Assembly (NCBI GenBank): GCA_963836425.1
Contig: CAWIJJ010000001.1
Span: 620,001-684,000, forward strand
Source: CAWIJJ01 sp963836425
GTDB taxonomy: Bacteria; Acidobacteriota; Terriglobia; Bryobacterales; Bryobacteraceae
Length of the DNA: 64,000 nucleotides
Direction of reading: 5' to 3'
Both the position numbers and the translations under genes were made by a program. How positions within the stretch are numbered: position 1 is the stretch's first letter; each line of letters starts with the position of its first letter. The notes beneath the pieces were generated by a model. The model saw only the letters and a program-made list of their open reading frames with translations. It did no database searches and was not told the origin of the DNA. Shown piece after piece: positions 27,868-36,665 of the stretch.

Positions 27868-28083
27868 ATGGTGCAGATCCAGCCGATCCACGTCGAAATT
27901 CAACGTGAGGAAGACGGTCGGCTCCTCGCCTCGGTGCCGGACCTTCCGGGCGTTATGGCCTACGGCAGCACCGAAGACGAGGCTGTGCGACGGGTTAAGT
28001 CGATAGCCCTTCAGGTATTGGCTGACATGATCGAGAGTGGCGAGGATGTCCCCGAACCGCTCAACGTGCTGTTCGCCGCGTGA
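27868..28083 (+). CDS. hicB: HicB-like antitoxin
   Basis: The 71-residue protein with IHVEIQREEDGRLLASVPDLPGVMAYG is the HicB partial RNase-H-like fold: a beta strand with an acidic Asp/Glu-rich loop and a PDLPG turn, then a helix with the EDEAVRRVKSIALQVL pattern. It neutralises a HicA RNase. It lacks a C-terminal DNA-binding domain, so autoregulation is not evident. GAGGGT lies 6 bases before ATG 27868, and longer in-frame starts upstream add unrelated residues. The GTG of hicA overlaps its stop by 4 bp. Confidence 0.8.
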   Translation: MVQIQPIHVEIQREEDGRLLASVPDLPGVMAYGSTEDEAVRRVKSIALQVLADMIESGEDVPEPLNVLFAA

Positions 28084-28292
28084 GCGTTTGGCGCGCAACG
28101 AAGGCCAAGAGGGTCTACGCCGCGTTGTTGCGTCTCGGATGGACGCTCAAAAAACAGGTTGGATCTCATCGAAAGCTGCAGCGTCCCGGCTGGTCGAACT
28201 TTACCTTCTGCTTCCACGATAAAGAAGAGGTTGGCCCGGCCGCACTGGCCAAGATTGAAAAAGATACCGGTTTGCGTCCAGACGACCTCTGA
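28080..28292 (+). CDS. hicA: HicA-like toxin (mRNA interferase)
   Basis: The 70-residue double-stranded-RNA-binding-fold toxin cleaves mRNA. The pattern KRVYAALLRLGWTLKKQVGSHRKLQRPG places the catalytic His in the GSH motif, followed by a short beta segment and a C-terminal helix AALAKIEKDTGL. The start is GTG 28080, overlapping the hicB stop. The antitoxin-first order is the reverse of the classical hicA-hicB order but is seen in many genomes. Confidence 0.8.
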   Translation: MSVWRATKAKRVYAALLRLGWTLKKQVGSHRKLQRPGWSNFTFCFHDKEEVGPAALAKIEKDTGLRPDDL

Positions 28293-29316
28293 TCACGACC
28301 CGACACTTCGCCGTTGATCGCGGGATAATCGGCAGCATCGGTCTCGCTCCACCTTCCGGTAGCGCCTTTTTCGTTCCGGCCACCGAATACGACGTTGGGC
28401 CGTTCCGGCCGCACCTGTTCGGCTCTTACTGAGTCCGGGGATTTTGGAAACGAAAAGCTCCGGCGCACGCTCATGCGCAATATGGCTCTGCCCTTCCAGT
28501 AGGACGAGTTCGCAGCGCGGCATTCTTTCGCAAATCGACTTCACGCTCTGCTGCATCCATCCGGTAGTCAGGCTGCCGAGGAGCATGATCGTTGGCTTCT
28601 TGTACGCCGCGAGTTTGTCGCCGCCGGGCCGGAATTTCTCGTGCTCCCTCAGCCGGGATCTCGAACGCTCTGCTTCCCGCATACTGAGCTCCGCTGTCCA
28701 TCCGGGCGCTGCGCGGAGCTGCTCGATGAGTCTCTCCGGGACGCCTACGACACGCATGCCTGCGACCTTCGCGCGGTCGAGGTCGTTGCCCGCCATCGCG
28801 CTCTCTAGCTCGTCGAGAAGTTTCATCCTTTCCGGCGACATCGGCTCCGTGAGAACGGCCGGCTCATAAAGAATCAAGCGTTCAATTCCCTCGAGGCGAT
28901 CCAGCGAGGCAATGACTGCCAGCCCGCCGTAGGAGTGCGCCACGACAGTCGCAGAATTCCCGATCATCTTCAGTACCGCCGCGATATCGTCTCCATCCTT
29001 GGTTATGGAATAATCTTGCCCCTCGCCGCTTTGGCCATGCGCCCGCAGATCCATCGCGTAAACCGTATGATCACCATTGAGGAGCGGCGCCACCCGCCCC
29101 CATGCACTTCCAGCTTCGACTCCCCAGGCCGTGGATGAGCAGGACGGCCGGCCCAGAGCCGCTCTTTCGGACCGCGATGCGCGTTCCGTCTTTCGACGTT
29201 ACCAGCATCCGTTCTTCGGTCGCGGAGCCACTCCGCTGGTGCGCGCCTTGGGCGCAGATGCCGCTGAATGGCAGGTTTACTGTCAGGAAGCCGAGGCAGA
29301 GGAGCGCGCTTCTCAT
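28293..29316 (-). pseudogene. Exported alpha/beta hydrolase, frameshifted
   Basis: Frame one (from ATG 29316) gives a signal peptide (MRSALLCLGFLTVNLPFSG), then GPAVLLIHGLGSRSWK with the oxyanion HG motif. After WK the frame is lost; removing one base (plus-strand A at 29106) continues as AWGRVAPLLNGDHTVYAMD with the nucleophile Ser in VVAHSYGG and the late His in EGQSHIAHER. As given, the first frame stops soon after WK. The C-terminal ~55 residues past ELFVSKIPG are Arg-rich and unlike the family, so a second indel near 28430 is possible. It lies inside the repeat-bounded island. Confidence 0.75.
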
Positions 29317-29698
29317 GTGGTCGATTGTATGCCGTCGGCTGCCACAGCGGACAAGTCTCGCCTACGCAGAACGAGTCTAGAGTTGCGCAGGACTGGCTAA
29401 AAACCCATATGTTCTGGACGTGCAAGTGATGTCCCATTACCGGAACCCCGCCACTGCGCGAATTTGCCGATATAGATCCTCGCGTGGTCGCCCATCGTTT
29501 ACCGATCCAGCTCTGAGTGGTCTACCCTTGGCGCTGGGATTTCAGAATTGTCGGCCACATTATGGTTCAAAACGGCCATTTCATGATTCAAGTCACAGCT
29601 GCGGCCGGTCGTCACAGGCCCGTTGCCGTTCATCCAGCTCAGGAAATACTGCTCACAGGATCCAACGCCTCCCGTTGATCCTGGTAGGCTGAAGCTGC
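29317..29698. other. Gap holding the right inverted end; no gene seen
   Basis: Apart from the right-hand terminal repeat (29553-29596) this stretch shows no convincing coding frame. The segment 29500-29552 (around GGTCTACCCTTGGCGCTGGGA) weakly resembles the matching position inside the left end, so the inverted similarity may extend inward beyond the 45-bp core. Confidence 0.4.
29553..29596. repeat. Right inverted end of the island (two ~18-bp sub-repeats)
   Basis: It contains GGCCACATTATGGTTCAA and GGCCATTTCATGATTCAA followed by GTCACA. It aligns to the reverse complement of 27560-27606 with about 80 percent matching bases by eye and a 1-2 base gap. The closing CA dinucleotide fits an IS21-type end. 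Confidence 0.65.
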
Positions 29699-32665
29699 TT
29701 GATCTCTTTTAAGGGTCTGCGCGCACGCGCGGTCGATTTCGTCAGAGAACACGCCGGAACCGGACCGGTTCTCGTGCTGGCGCCGGTACGCCCGGCCGCC
29801 GACGAGGTGGCGCTGGAGGCCTGTGGCGAAGCTTTGATCGGAGTTCGCCGGCTTGCCTTCCGAGACCTGGTGCAGGTGCTGGCAGAGGGCGAACTGCGCC
29901 GCCGCGGCCTCGTCCCCGTTGGCCGCTTCGTGCGTGAGGCGCTGGCTGCGCGCGTTACCGCCCAATCTCTCGAGCGCGGCGAACTCGATTACCTCCGCCC
30001 CGTGGCGCGGTTCCCCGGTTTTGCCCGCGCCCTGACTGCGACCTTCGAGGAGTTGCGCCTCAATGCCGTAGCACTCGAAGATCTGCGGCGGTGCGGCGAA
30101 TCGGGTCCCGATCTGGCGCTGCTGCTCGACGCCTACACGCGGGAGCTTGCCGGGCGCCGCCTCGCTGACCATGCCGAGCGTGCCGGCCTGGCGCTGCAAG
30201 CGTTCCGTGGCGGGCGTTCCGAACTCGCGCGGACGGCGGTGGTGGCAATCGACGTTGCCCCGCGGACGCTGCTCGAGCGGGAGATTCTCGGCGCGGTAAT
30301 GAGTGCGGCACATCCCGCTCTCGACCTGCGCCTCGATGCGGACGGCACCCGCCCCGCATCGTCTCTCGAGTCGATCCAGACTTATCTCTTCTCGACCGAA
30401 GCGGTTCCCGTGCGCGAAGAGGACGGCAGCTTCCGCGTCTTTTCCACCTCCGGCGAGGCGCTGGAGTGCGTCGAAATTGCGCGCGCGATTCATGGCGCCG
30501 CGGACGAGGGCGTTCCGTTCGATCAGACGGCCATCCTATTGCGCTCTCCCGAGCGTCACCAACCGCTGGTCGTCGAAGCCCTGCGACGCGCCGGCGTTCC
30601 GGCGTTTAGCGCTCTTGCGGCCCGCCGGCCGGACGTGACCGGGCGAAGCCTGCTCGCGCTTCTGCACTGCGCCGCGGAGGGTCTTTCGGCCTCGCGATTC
30701 GCCGAGTACCTTTCGCTTGGCCAGGTGCCCGAAGAGGAAGAGCCGGCAACCCCGGCGCAGTGGGAGCGGCTCCTGGTAGATTCCGCGGTGATCGGCGGTG
30801 CTTCGCGCTGGGAGACGCGCCTGGCCGGTTTGCGCGAACAGTTGCATCGCCGCTACGCGACCGTGGAGGACGAACTGGAGCGCGACGCGGCGGCGCGGCG
30901 CATCGAGTCGCTCGAAAATCTGACGCGCGTTGCCCTGCCGGTTATCGGGCGGCTGGCGGATCTGCCGGAGCGCGCCACCTGGGGTGAGTGGATCGCCGCT
31001 CTCAGCGCGCTCGCGGAGTTCGCGATTCGGGACGCAGGGCGTGTCGTCGAACTGCTGGAAGAGTTGGAGCCGATGTCGGATATCGGTCCCGTCGCTTTGG
31101 GCGAGGTGCTTCAGGTGCTCGGTCCGCGGCTGAGTTCGTTTGCTTCGCCGCCCACCGAGTCGAGGTTCGGAAAGGTGTGGGTAGGGAGCATCGAGGAGGC
31201 GCGCGGACTCGCGTTCCGCCGCGTCTTCGTGCCCGGCGTGAACGAGAGCCTGTTTCCGCGCCCGCCCGCCGAGGATCCGCTGCTGCTGCACGCGCAGCGC
31301 CCGAGCCTCGGCATCGAACTACGCGCCGAAGACACCGAATTGCTGCGTATCACCGCCGCCTGCGCCTCCGAGCGGCTCACGCTGTCCTTTTCGCGGCTGG
31401 ATCTTCTCACCGGTCGCGAGCGCGTTCCCAGCTTCTACGCCTTTGAGGCGCATCGCGCTGCCGGCGGCCGCGAGTTGAGCGTGCGCGAATTCGAATCGCG
31501 GGCGCGATCGGCCACCCAATCGCGAATCGGCTGGCCCGCACCGTCGGACCCGGCCGATGCCATTGACGACGCCGAGTTCGATCTCGCCACCCTGGCGCCG
31601 CTTTCGCCCGGCTCCGGCCAGTACCTGAAGCGGCTGCCTGGCCGCGCAGTGCAATCGCTGCGCGCGCGATGGACCCGCTGGCACAAGCCGTGGAAATCCG
31701 CCGACGGTCTGGTGGTGGAAGAGGTCGGCAGCGACGCGCTCACGCCCTACCGGCTGGCGCAGCGTGCCTGGTCGCCCTCGGCGCTGCAACAATACGCGCG
31801 CTGCCCGTATCGTTTTGCGCTGCGCGGGATCCTTGGCCTGCGTCCCGCGGAGCGGCCCGCCGGCATTCAGCGCATGGATCCGGCCACCCGTGGAGACATC
31901 TATCACGCCGTGCAATTCGAACTGCTGAGCGGATTCGCCGCCGGCACCGTGTTCGACTCGCCGGAGGTGCTGGACCGCCTGGACGCCGTGCTGCAAGACG
32001 TGGCGCAGCGTTTCGAGGCCGGCCTGGCGCCCGCTATCCCGCAAATCTGGCGGACCGAAATTGCGTCCATCCGGGCCGATCTGCGCGGCTGGCTTCAGCA
32101 AAAGGCGGCGCACGAGCCCGAGTGGCGTCCGCTGTTTTATGAACTCAGCTTCGGGCTGAACGACCCCGCGGGCCGCGATCCGCGCAGCCGTAAGGAACCG
32201 GTGCAACTGGAAGGCGGGTGGCTGTTGCGGGGATCGATCGACCTGGTGGAGCGGCACACGGGCGGTATGTTGCGCGTAGTGGATCACAAGACCGGGCGCG
32301 TCCCCGATCCCAGGCCCGAAATGATGGGCGGCGGCGAGGCGCTGCAGCCCTCGCTTTACGCGCTGGCAGCCGAGCAGATGCTCGGCGAACCGGTGAACCT
32401 CGGGCGGCTCTACTACGCGACCATCCGGCAGAACTTCACGGCGGTGGACGTGCCGCTCAACGAGTGGTTGCGGCGGCGCGCGGCGCACGTGCTCCAGATC
32501 ATCGACGATGCCATGCGCGACGGATTCCTGCCCGCGGCGCCGCGCAAAGACGGCTGTAAGCGCTGCGAGTTCCTGCCGGTCTGCGGCCCCTACGAGGAGG
32601 AGCGCGTGGAGGAGAAGTCCCAGCCGGAGCTCGGGAAATTGAAGGAGCTGCGCACGTGGCGATGA
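29699..32665 (+). CDS. addB: AddB-like PD-(D/E)XK nuclease subunit with Fe-S cysteine cluster
   Basis: The 988-residue protein has an inactivated helicase-like N-terminal and central part (TAILLRSPERHQPLVVEALRRAGVPAFS, then VGSIEEARGLAFRRVFVPGVNE). Its C-terminal nuclease domain has RGSIDLVE ... VVDHKTGR, giving the D...DHK metal and lysine set. Cys in YARCPYRF together with CKRCEFLPVC supplies the four cysteines of an AddB-type [4Fe-4S] clasp. With AddA it would process double-strand breaks and load RecA. The start is TTG 29699, shortly after the right terminal repeat. Its TGA overlaps the ATG of the addA-like gene (ATGA). Assigned by pattern; the symbol is the family name. Confidence 0.8.
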   Translation: MISFKGLRARAVDFVREHAGTGPVLVLAPVRPAADEVALEACGEALIGVRRLAFRDLVQVLAEGELRRRGLVPVGRFVREALAARVTAQSLERGELDYLRPVARFPGFARALTATFEELRLNAVALEDLRRCGESGPDLALLLDAYTRELAGRRLADHAERAGLALQAFRGGRSELARTAVVAIDVAPRTLLEREILGAVMSAAHPALDLRLDADGTRPASSLESIQTYLFSTEAVPVREEDGSFRVFSTSGEALECVEIARAIHGAADEGVPFDQTAILLRSPERHQPLVVEALRRAGVPAFSALAARRPDVTGRSLLALLHCAAEGLSASRFAEYLSLGQVPEEEEPATPAQWERLLVDSAVIGGASRWETRLAGLREQLHRRYATVEDELERDAAARRIESLENLTRVALPVIGRLADLPERATWGEWIAALSALAEFAIRDAGRVVELLEELEPMSDIGPVALGEVLQVLGPRLSSFASPPTESRFGKVWVGSIEEARGLAFRRVFVPGVNESLFPRPPAEDPLLLHAQRPSLGIELRAEDTELLRITAACASERLTLSFSRLDLLTGRERVPSFYAFEAHRAAGGRELSVREFESRARSATQSRIGWPAPSDPADAIDDAEFDLATLAPLSPGSGQYLKRLPGRAVQSLRARWTRWHKPWKSADGLVVEEVGSDALTPYRLAQRAWSPSALQQYARCPYRFALRGILGLRPAERPAGIQRMDPATRGDIYHAVQFELLSGFAAGTVFDSPEVLDRLDAVLQDVAQRFEAGLAPAIPQIWRTEIASIRADLRGWLQQKAAHEPEWRPLFYELSFGLNDPAGRDPRSRKEPVQLEGGWLLRGSIDLVERHTGGMLRVVDHKTGRVPDPRPEMMGGGEALQPSLYALAAEQMLGEPVNLGRLYYATIRQNFTAVDVPLNEWLRRRAAHVLQIIDDAMRDGFLPAAPRKDGCKRCEFLPVCGPYEEERVEEKSQPELGKLKELRTWR

Positions 32666-35600
32666 CCGTTGCCGCATCCGGGTCCGACCTGTCGCGAAGC
32701 TGTGTCGTGGAAGCCTCGGCCGGCACGGGCAAGACCACGGCGCTCGTGAACCGCATCGTGGATACGATCGCGGCCGGGACGCCGGTGGAATCGATCGTCG
32801 CCGTTACCTTCACCCACGCCGCGGCGGGCAACATGAAGCTGCGCGTGCGTCACGAACTCGAACTGCGCCGCACTGCCGAGCCGGACCTTGCTGTACAGGC
32901 GCTTCTGGCCCGGGCCGCGAGATCGCTCGACCGCGCTTTCATCGGCACGATTCACGGCTTCTGCGCGCAACTGTTGCGGCGCCGTCCGGTGGAGGCCGGG
33001 GTGGATCCGGTCTTCCGCGAGTTGTCGCAGCCGGAAGCCTTGCGTGTGTTCGGCCGCGTGTTCCGCAGCTGGATCGAGCGGCGTCTCAATTCGCCGTCCC
33101 CCGCGCTGATGCGGGCCTTCGCGCGACTGTCGTGGCGGGAAGAGCGGGATGGGGACGAGCCGCTCGATGCGATGCGGCTGGCGGCCTGGTCGCTGGCGGA
33201 ATGGCGCGATTTCGACTCGCCATGGGACAAGCGCGGCTTCGATCGGGATGCGCGCCTGCGGGTGCTGCTCGGCAAGGCCGGGGGAACGCTGAGACTGCGC
33301 GACCGCTGCTCGCGTACGCGCGATCTTCTCTACGACGGCATGCGCCCTCTGGCCGAATTCATGGAACGGGCACGGCGGGCCCGCGATGCCGGGCGCTTCG
33401 ACGCCGACCTGGCCGAGAACGAGATTCTGCGGCTGCCCGCGCGAAATGCGCTGGCTCAAGGCGGGCGCGGGCAAATATGCCGAGGGCGTATCCCGCGAGG
33501 CGCTCCTGGCATCCTGGGAGAACCTGAAGCAGGAGATCGAGGAGTTTGGACGCGGCGCCGATGCCGATCTTGCTGCGCAGTTGCGCGACGAGTTATGGGA
33601 GGTAGTGGGCCTCTATCAGGAACAAAAGCGGATGGCAGGGCAGCTCGATTTCATGGACCTGCTGCTGTACGCGCGCGAACTGGTGCGTAACGATGCCGCG
33701 CGCGCCCAACTGCAACAGGATTACCGCCGGATCTTCGTGGACGAATTTCAGGATACCGACCCCCTTCAGGCCGAGATCCTGCTCCTTCTGGCGGCCTCGG
33801 ACCCCAACCAGCGCGACTGGCGCAAGGCGGCGCCCGCCCCGGGCAAACTCTACCTGGTGGGCGATCCCAAACAGTCCATCTACCGGTTCCGGCGCGCCGA
33901 TGCCAACCTCTTTCGCCGCGTGTGCCGCGACCTCGCTGAAGCCGGCGTTGCCGAGGGCTCGCTCACCCGCAGCACGCGCAGCACGCGTACCATTCAGGAG
34001 TTCGTCAATGCTGCCTTCGCCCCGCAGATTCCGGAGTACCTTCCGCTTACCGGCGGCGTCGAAGACGATCCGGCGCAGCCCGGCGTGGTCGTGCTGCCCA
34101 TCCCCGAACCCTACGGCAGTCGCAACCTTTCGAACCCCAGAATTGAAAAATCTTCGCCCGGAACAGTGGCGGCGTTTATCGAGTGGCTGTGCGGGGAGAG
34201 CGGATGGACGGTGCGGGAAAGGGAGTCGGGCACGCGCGTGCCCGTGCGGCCCGAGCACGTGTGCATCCTGTTCCGCCGCTTTACCAACTACGGCACAGAC
34301 CTGACGCAGGAATACGTGCGGGCGCTCGAGGCGCGCGGCATCGCGCACCTGCTGGTCGGCTCCAAATCGTTTCACCGGCGCGAGGAGGTGGGCACGCTGC
34401 GCACCGCGTTGCGCGCGGTTGAGTGGCTCGATGACGAGTTGAGCGTCTACGCCGTGCTGCGCGGCAGCCTGTGCGCGGTGCCTGACGATACGCTGCTCCG
34501 CTTCCGCAATCTCTACGGGCGGTTCCAGCCGGCCCGCGAACTGCCGGAAGATCTCGATCCCGAATTCCACCCCATCCGCGATGCGTTCCTGATGCTCACC
34601 GGGCTCCACCGCCGCCGCAACTACCGCCCTGTCGCGGATACGATTCACGAATTGCTGGAGGCCACGCGCGCGCACGCCGGGTTCGCTTTTCGAAAGGGCG
34701 GCGAGCGCGTGCTGGCCAACGTCTTCCGCCTGGCCGACCTGGCACGCGGATTCGATGCCCTCGGTGCGGGTACATCTTTTCGCTCGTTTGTCGAGTACCT
34801 GGAAGCCGAGTACGACGCCGGCGAAACCGGTGAAGCCCCGGTGCTCGAGCAGGAGGGCGGCGGCGTCCAGTTGATGACCGTCCACAAGGCGAAGGGCCTG
34901 GAATTTCCGGTGGTCGTCCTGGCCGACCTGACCGCCAGGCTCACCTCGCCGCAAGGCGCGGACCGCTACAGCGATTCAGGCCGCAGGCTTTGCGCCCAGC
35001 GCCTGGTGCGCTGCGCGCCATGGGAGCTTGTGGATGCAGCGGCGGAGGAGGCCCGCGCCGATGAAGAAGAGGCAGTGCGCGTCGCCTACGTGGCCGCCAC
35101 TCGCGCCCGCGACCTGCTCGTGGTCACGGCCATCGGCGAGGAGGATCGGAAAGGTGGCTGGCTGAGCCCGCTGCACGATGCGCTCTACCCGCCCAGGGAG
35201 CGCTGGCGCATCTCCGAACCCGCGCCCGGTTGCCCGCCATTCGGCAACGCCACCGTCCTCAACCGGCCGCCCGATCAGCCCGAAGAGGTGTCGGTCAAGC
35301 CCGGCCTGCACCGCCCCGTATCCGGCAGCCACACGGTGGTCTGGTTCGACCCCGCCATTCTGCCCCTGCGCGTGTCGAAAGCCGAGGGCATCGAAAACCA
35401 GCATGTGCTGAGCGGCTCCACGGAGCAGGCCGTGGATGGCCTGCGGCGTTACGAGGAATGGAAGGAGCGGCGCGCGCGGCGGATCGAGGCAGGCGCGGTA
35501 GCCGGCTATCGAGTCGTGCCCGCGGAGAATTTCGGCGCCTGCGACGAAGCCGGACATGTCCGCGTGGAGATTGTCACGATGCCCCTGGCGCAGGGGCGTC

Positions 35601-36007
35601 CGGGTGGCCGGAAGTTTGGCCGCCTCGTCCACGACATTCTGCAGCGCGCCGCTTCTCCCGCAGAGGCCGGGGCGCTCGCCGAGGTATGGGGCCGCAGTCA
35701 CGGAGCAAGCGTCGAGGAGTGTACGGCCGCGGCGGAGGCGGCTCGGCAGGCCCTTGAGTACCTCACGGGGATCATGCCGGCCGGCGCCGAACGGCATCGC
35801 GAATTGCCGGTTATCGTGCGCCTGGCGGACGGCACTCTGGTGGACGGCCGCATCGATCTCGCGTGGCGTCAGGCCAACGTGTGGACAGTGGTCGAGTACA
35901 AGACCGACCGGCGCCAGAAGCGGAGCGCCGCCCAACTGCGCCTTTACGCACTCGCGCTTGAACGGGCCACCGGCCTGCCCGCAAACGGAATTGTGCTCGA
36001 GGTCTAA
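32662..36007 (+). pseudogene. addA: AddA/UvrD-like helicase-nuclease, frameshifted
   Basis: The joined frames make a ~1115-residue protein. Frame one has Walker A EASAGTGKTTALVNRI and AVTFTHAAAGNMKLRVR, to ...EILRLPA. The frame then breaks; omitting one base (C at 33442) continues as EMRWLKAGAGKYAE with the DEAD-box-like VDEFQDTDPLQ, DPKQSIYRFRRAD, KAKGLEFPVVVL, VAYVAATRARDLLVV and the nuclease motif VDGRIDLAW ... VEYKTDR. All SF1 helicase and PD-(D/E)XK motifs are therefore present. Read as given, the first frame ends at 33690, before the helicase core is complete. ATG 32662 overlaps the addB stop, so the pair is translationally coupled. Error or genuine loss cannot be told apart here. Confidence 0.8.
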
Positions 36008-36111
36008 CGCGGCCTGCCGCGCAACCGCTACCTTCCGGGGCGCATCCAATAAGTATCCCAACCGCTCGTAAAGCCGCGCTTGCTCTATTTCTGTTCGCGC
36101 TCGCCGCCGGA

Positions 36112-36615
36112 TTGTTCCGGGATGCACTCGAACGGAGCGGAGCCTTCCTGCCGTTTCGTGTGGCGAGGCTGATGGCGGCTGCGCCGGACAAGACGTTGGC
36201 CATGCCGGTAGAAAACGTACCAGTCGGGAGAGTTGCCGATGCGTGGGCTGCGCCGCGTTCCGGAGCCCGCAAACACGAGGGCCAGGATATTTTCGCGAAA
36301 CGCGGCACAGCGGTGCGTTCCGCGACAGACGGAATCGTGGTGCGGCTTGGCCGCGGAGGATTGGGCGGCAACTCGGTCTCGGTGTTGGGCGCCGGAGGCA
36401 GGGTCTACTACTACGCGCACCTGGCGTGCTTTGACGAGGCCGTGCATACAGGCGAACAGGTAACAATCTCCACGATTCTCGGTTATGTCGGCAACACCGG
36501 GAATGCGCGGACCACGCCGCCGCACCTGCATTTCGGAGTCTACGCCCGTGGAGGCGCGATTGATCCTTTGCCCCTCCTCGTGAACCGGCCGGCGGCGCCG
36601 CCGGACGGAACCTGA
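36112..36615 (+). CDS. M23 family peptidase (LytM-like); true start unclear
   Basis: The C-terminal ~110 residues are an M23 endopeptidase fold: RKHEGQDIFA with the first zinc His and Asp, then GTAVRSATDGIVV, YYYAHL, GYVGNTGNARTTPPHLHFGVY with the paired His ligands. These enzymes cut peptidoglycan peptides or anchor envelope proteins. TTG 36112 is the first usable start, but the same frame stays open upstream to ~35962. It encodes a signal-peptide-like stretch (KAALALFLFALAAG at ~36070-36111) with no ATG, GTG or TTG before it. The real N terminus is therefore probably longer and lost to an unusual start or an indel. Confidence 0.75.
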   Translation: MFRDALERSGAFLPFRVARLMAAAPDKTLAMPVENVPVGRVADAWAAPRSGARKHEGQDIFAKRGTAVRSATDGIVVRLGRGGLGGNSVSVLGAGGRVYYYAHLACFDEAVHTGEQVTISTILGYVGNTGNARTTPPHLHFGVYARGGAIDPLPLLVNRPAAPPDGT

Positions 36616-36665
36616 TCATCGGCGTGTTGACGCGCCTCCGGACGCTCCCTTACAATCGCCACCAA

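Larger units (their letters stand above)
27560..29597. mobile_element. Candidate non-autonomous element with IS21-like inverted ends, carrying hicBA and a broken hydrolase
   Basis: Two ~45-bp ends in opposite orientation (27560-27606 and 29553-29596) match at most positions once one is reverse-complemented. Each holds two copies of an ~18-bp unit, consensus GGYCAYNTYATGNTTCAA. Multiple short repeats at each end are characteristic of IS21-family ends. No istA/istB or other transposase lies between them. The cargo is a hicB-hicA pair and a frameshifted alpha/beta hydrolase. The outer limits and any target-site duplication could not be fixed by eye. It may instead be two inverted remnants of separate insertions. 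Confidence 0.5.

Noticed and set aside
27560..29597. Complete insertion sequence
   Set aside because: The ends look IS21-like, but no transposase or ATPase frame is present between them.
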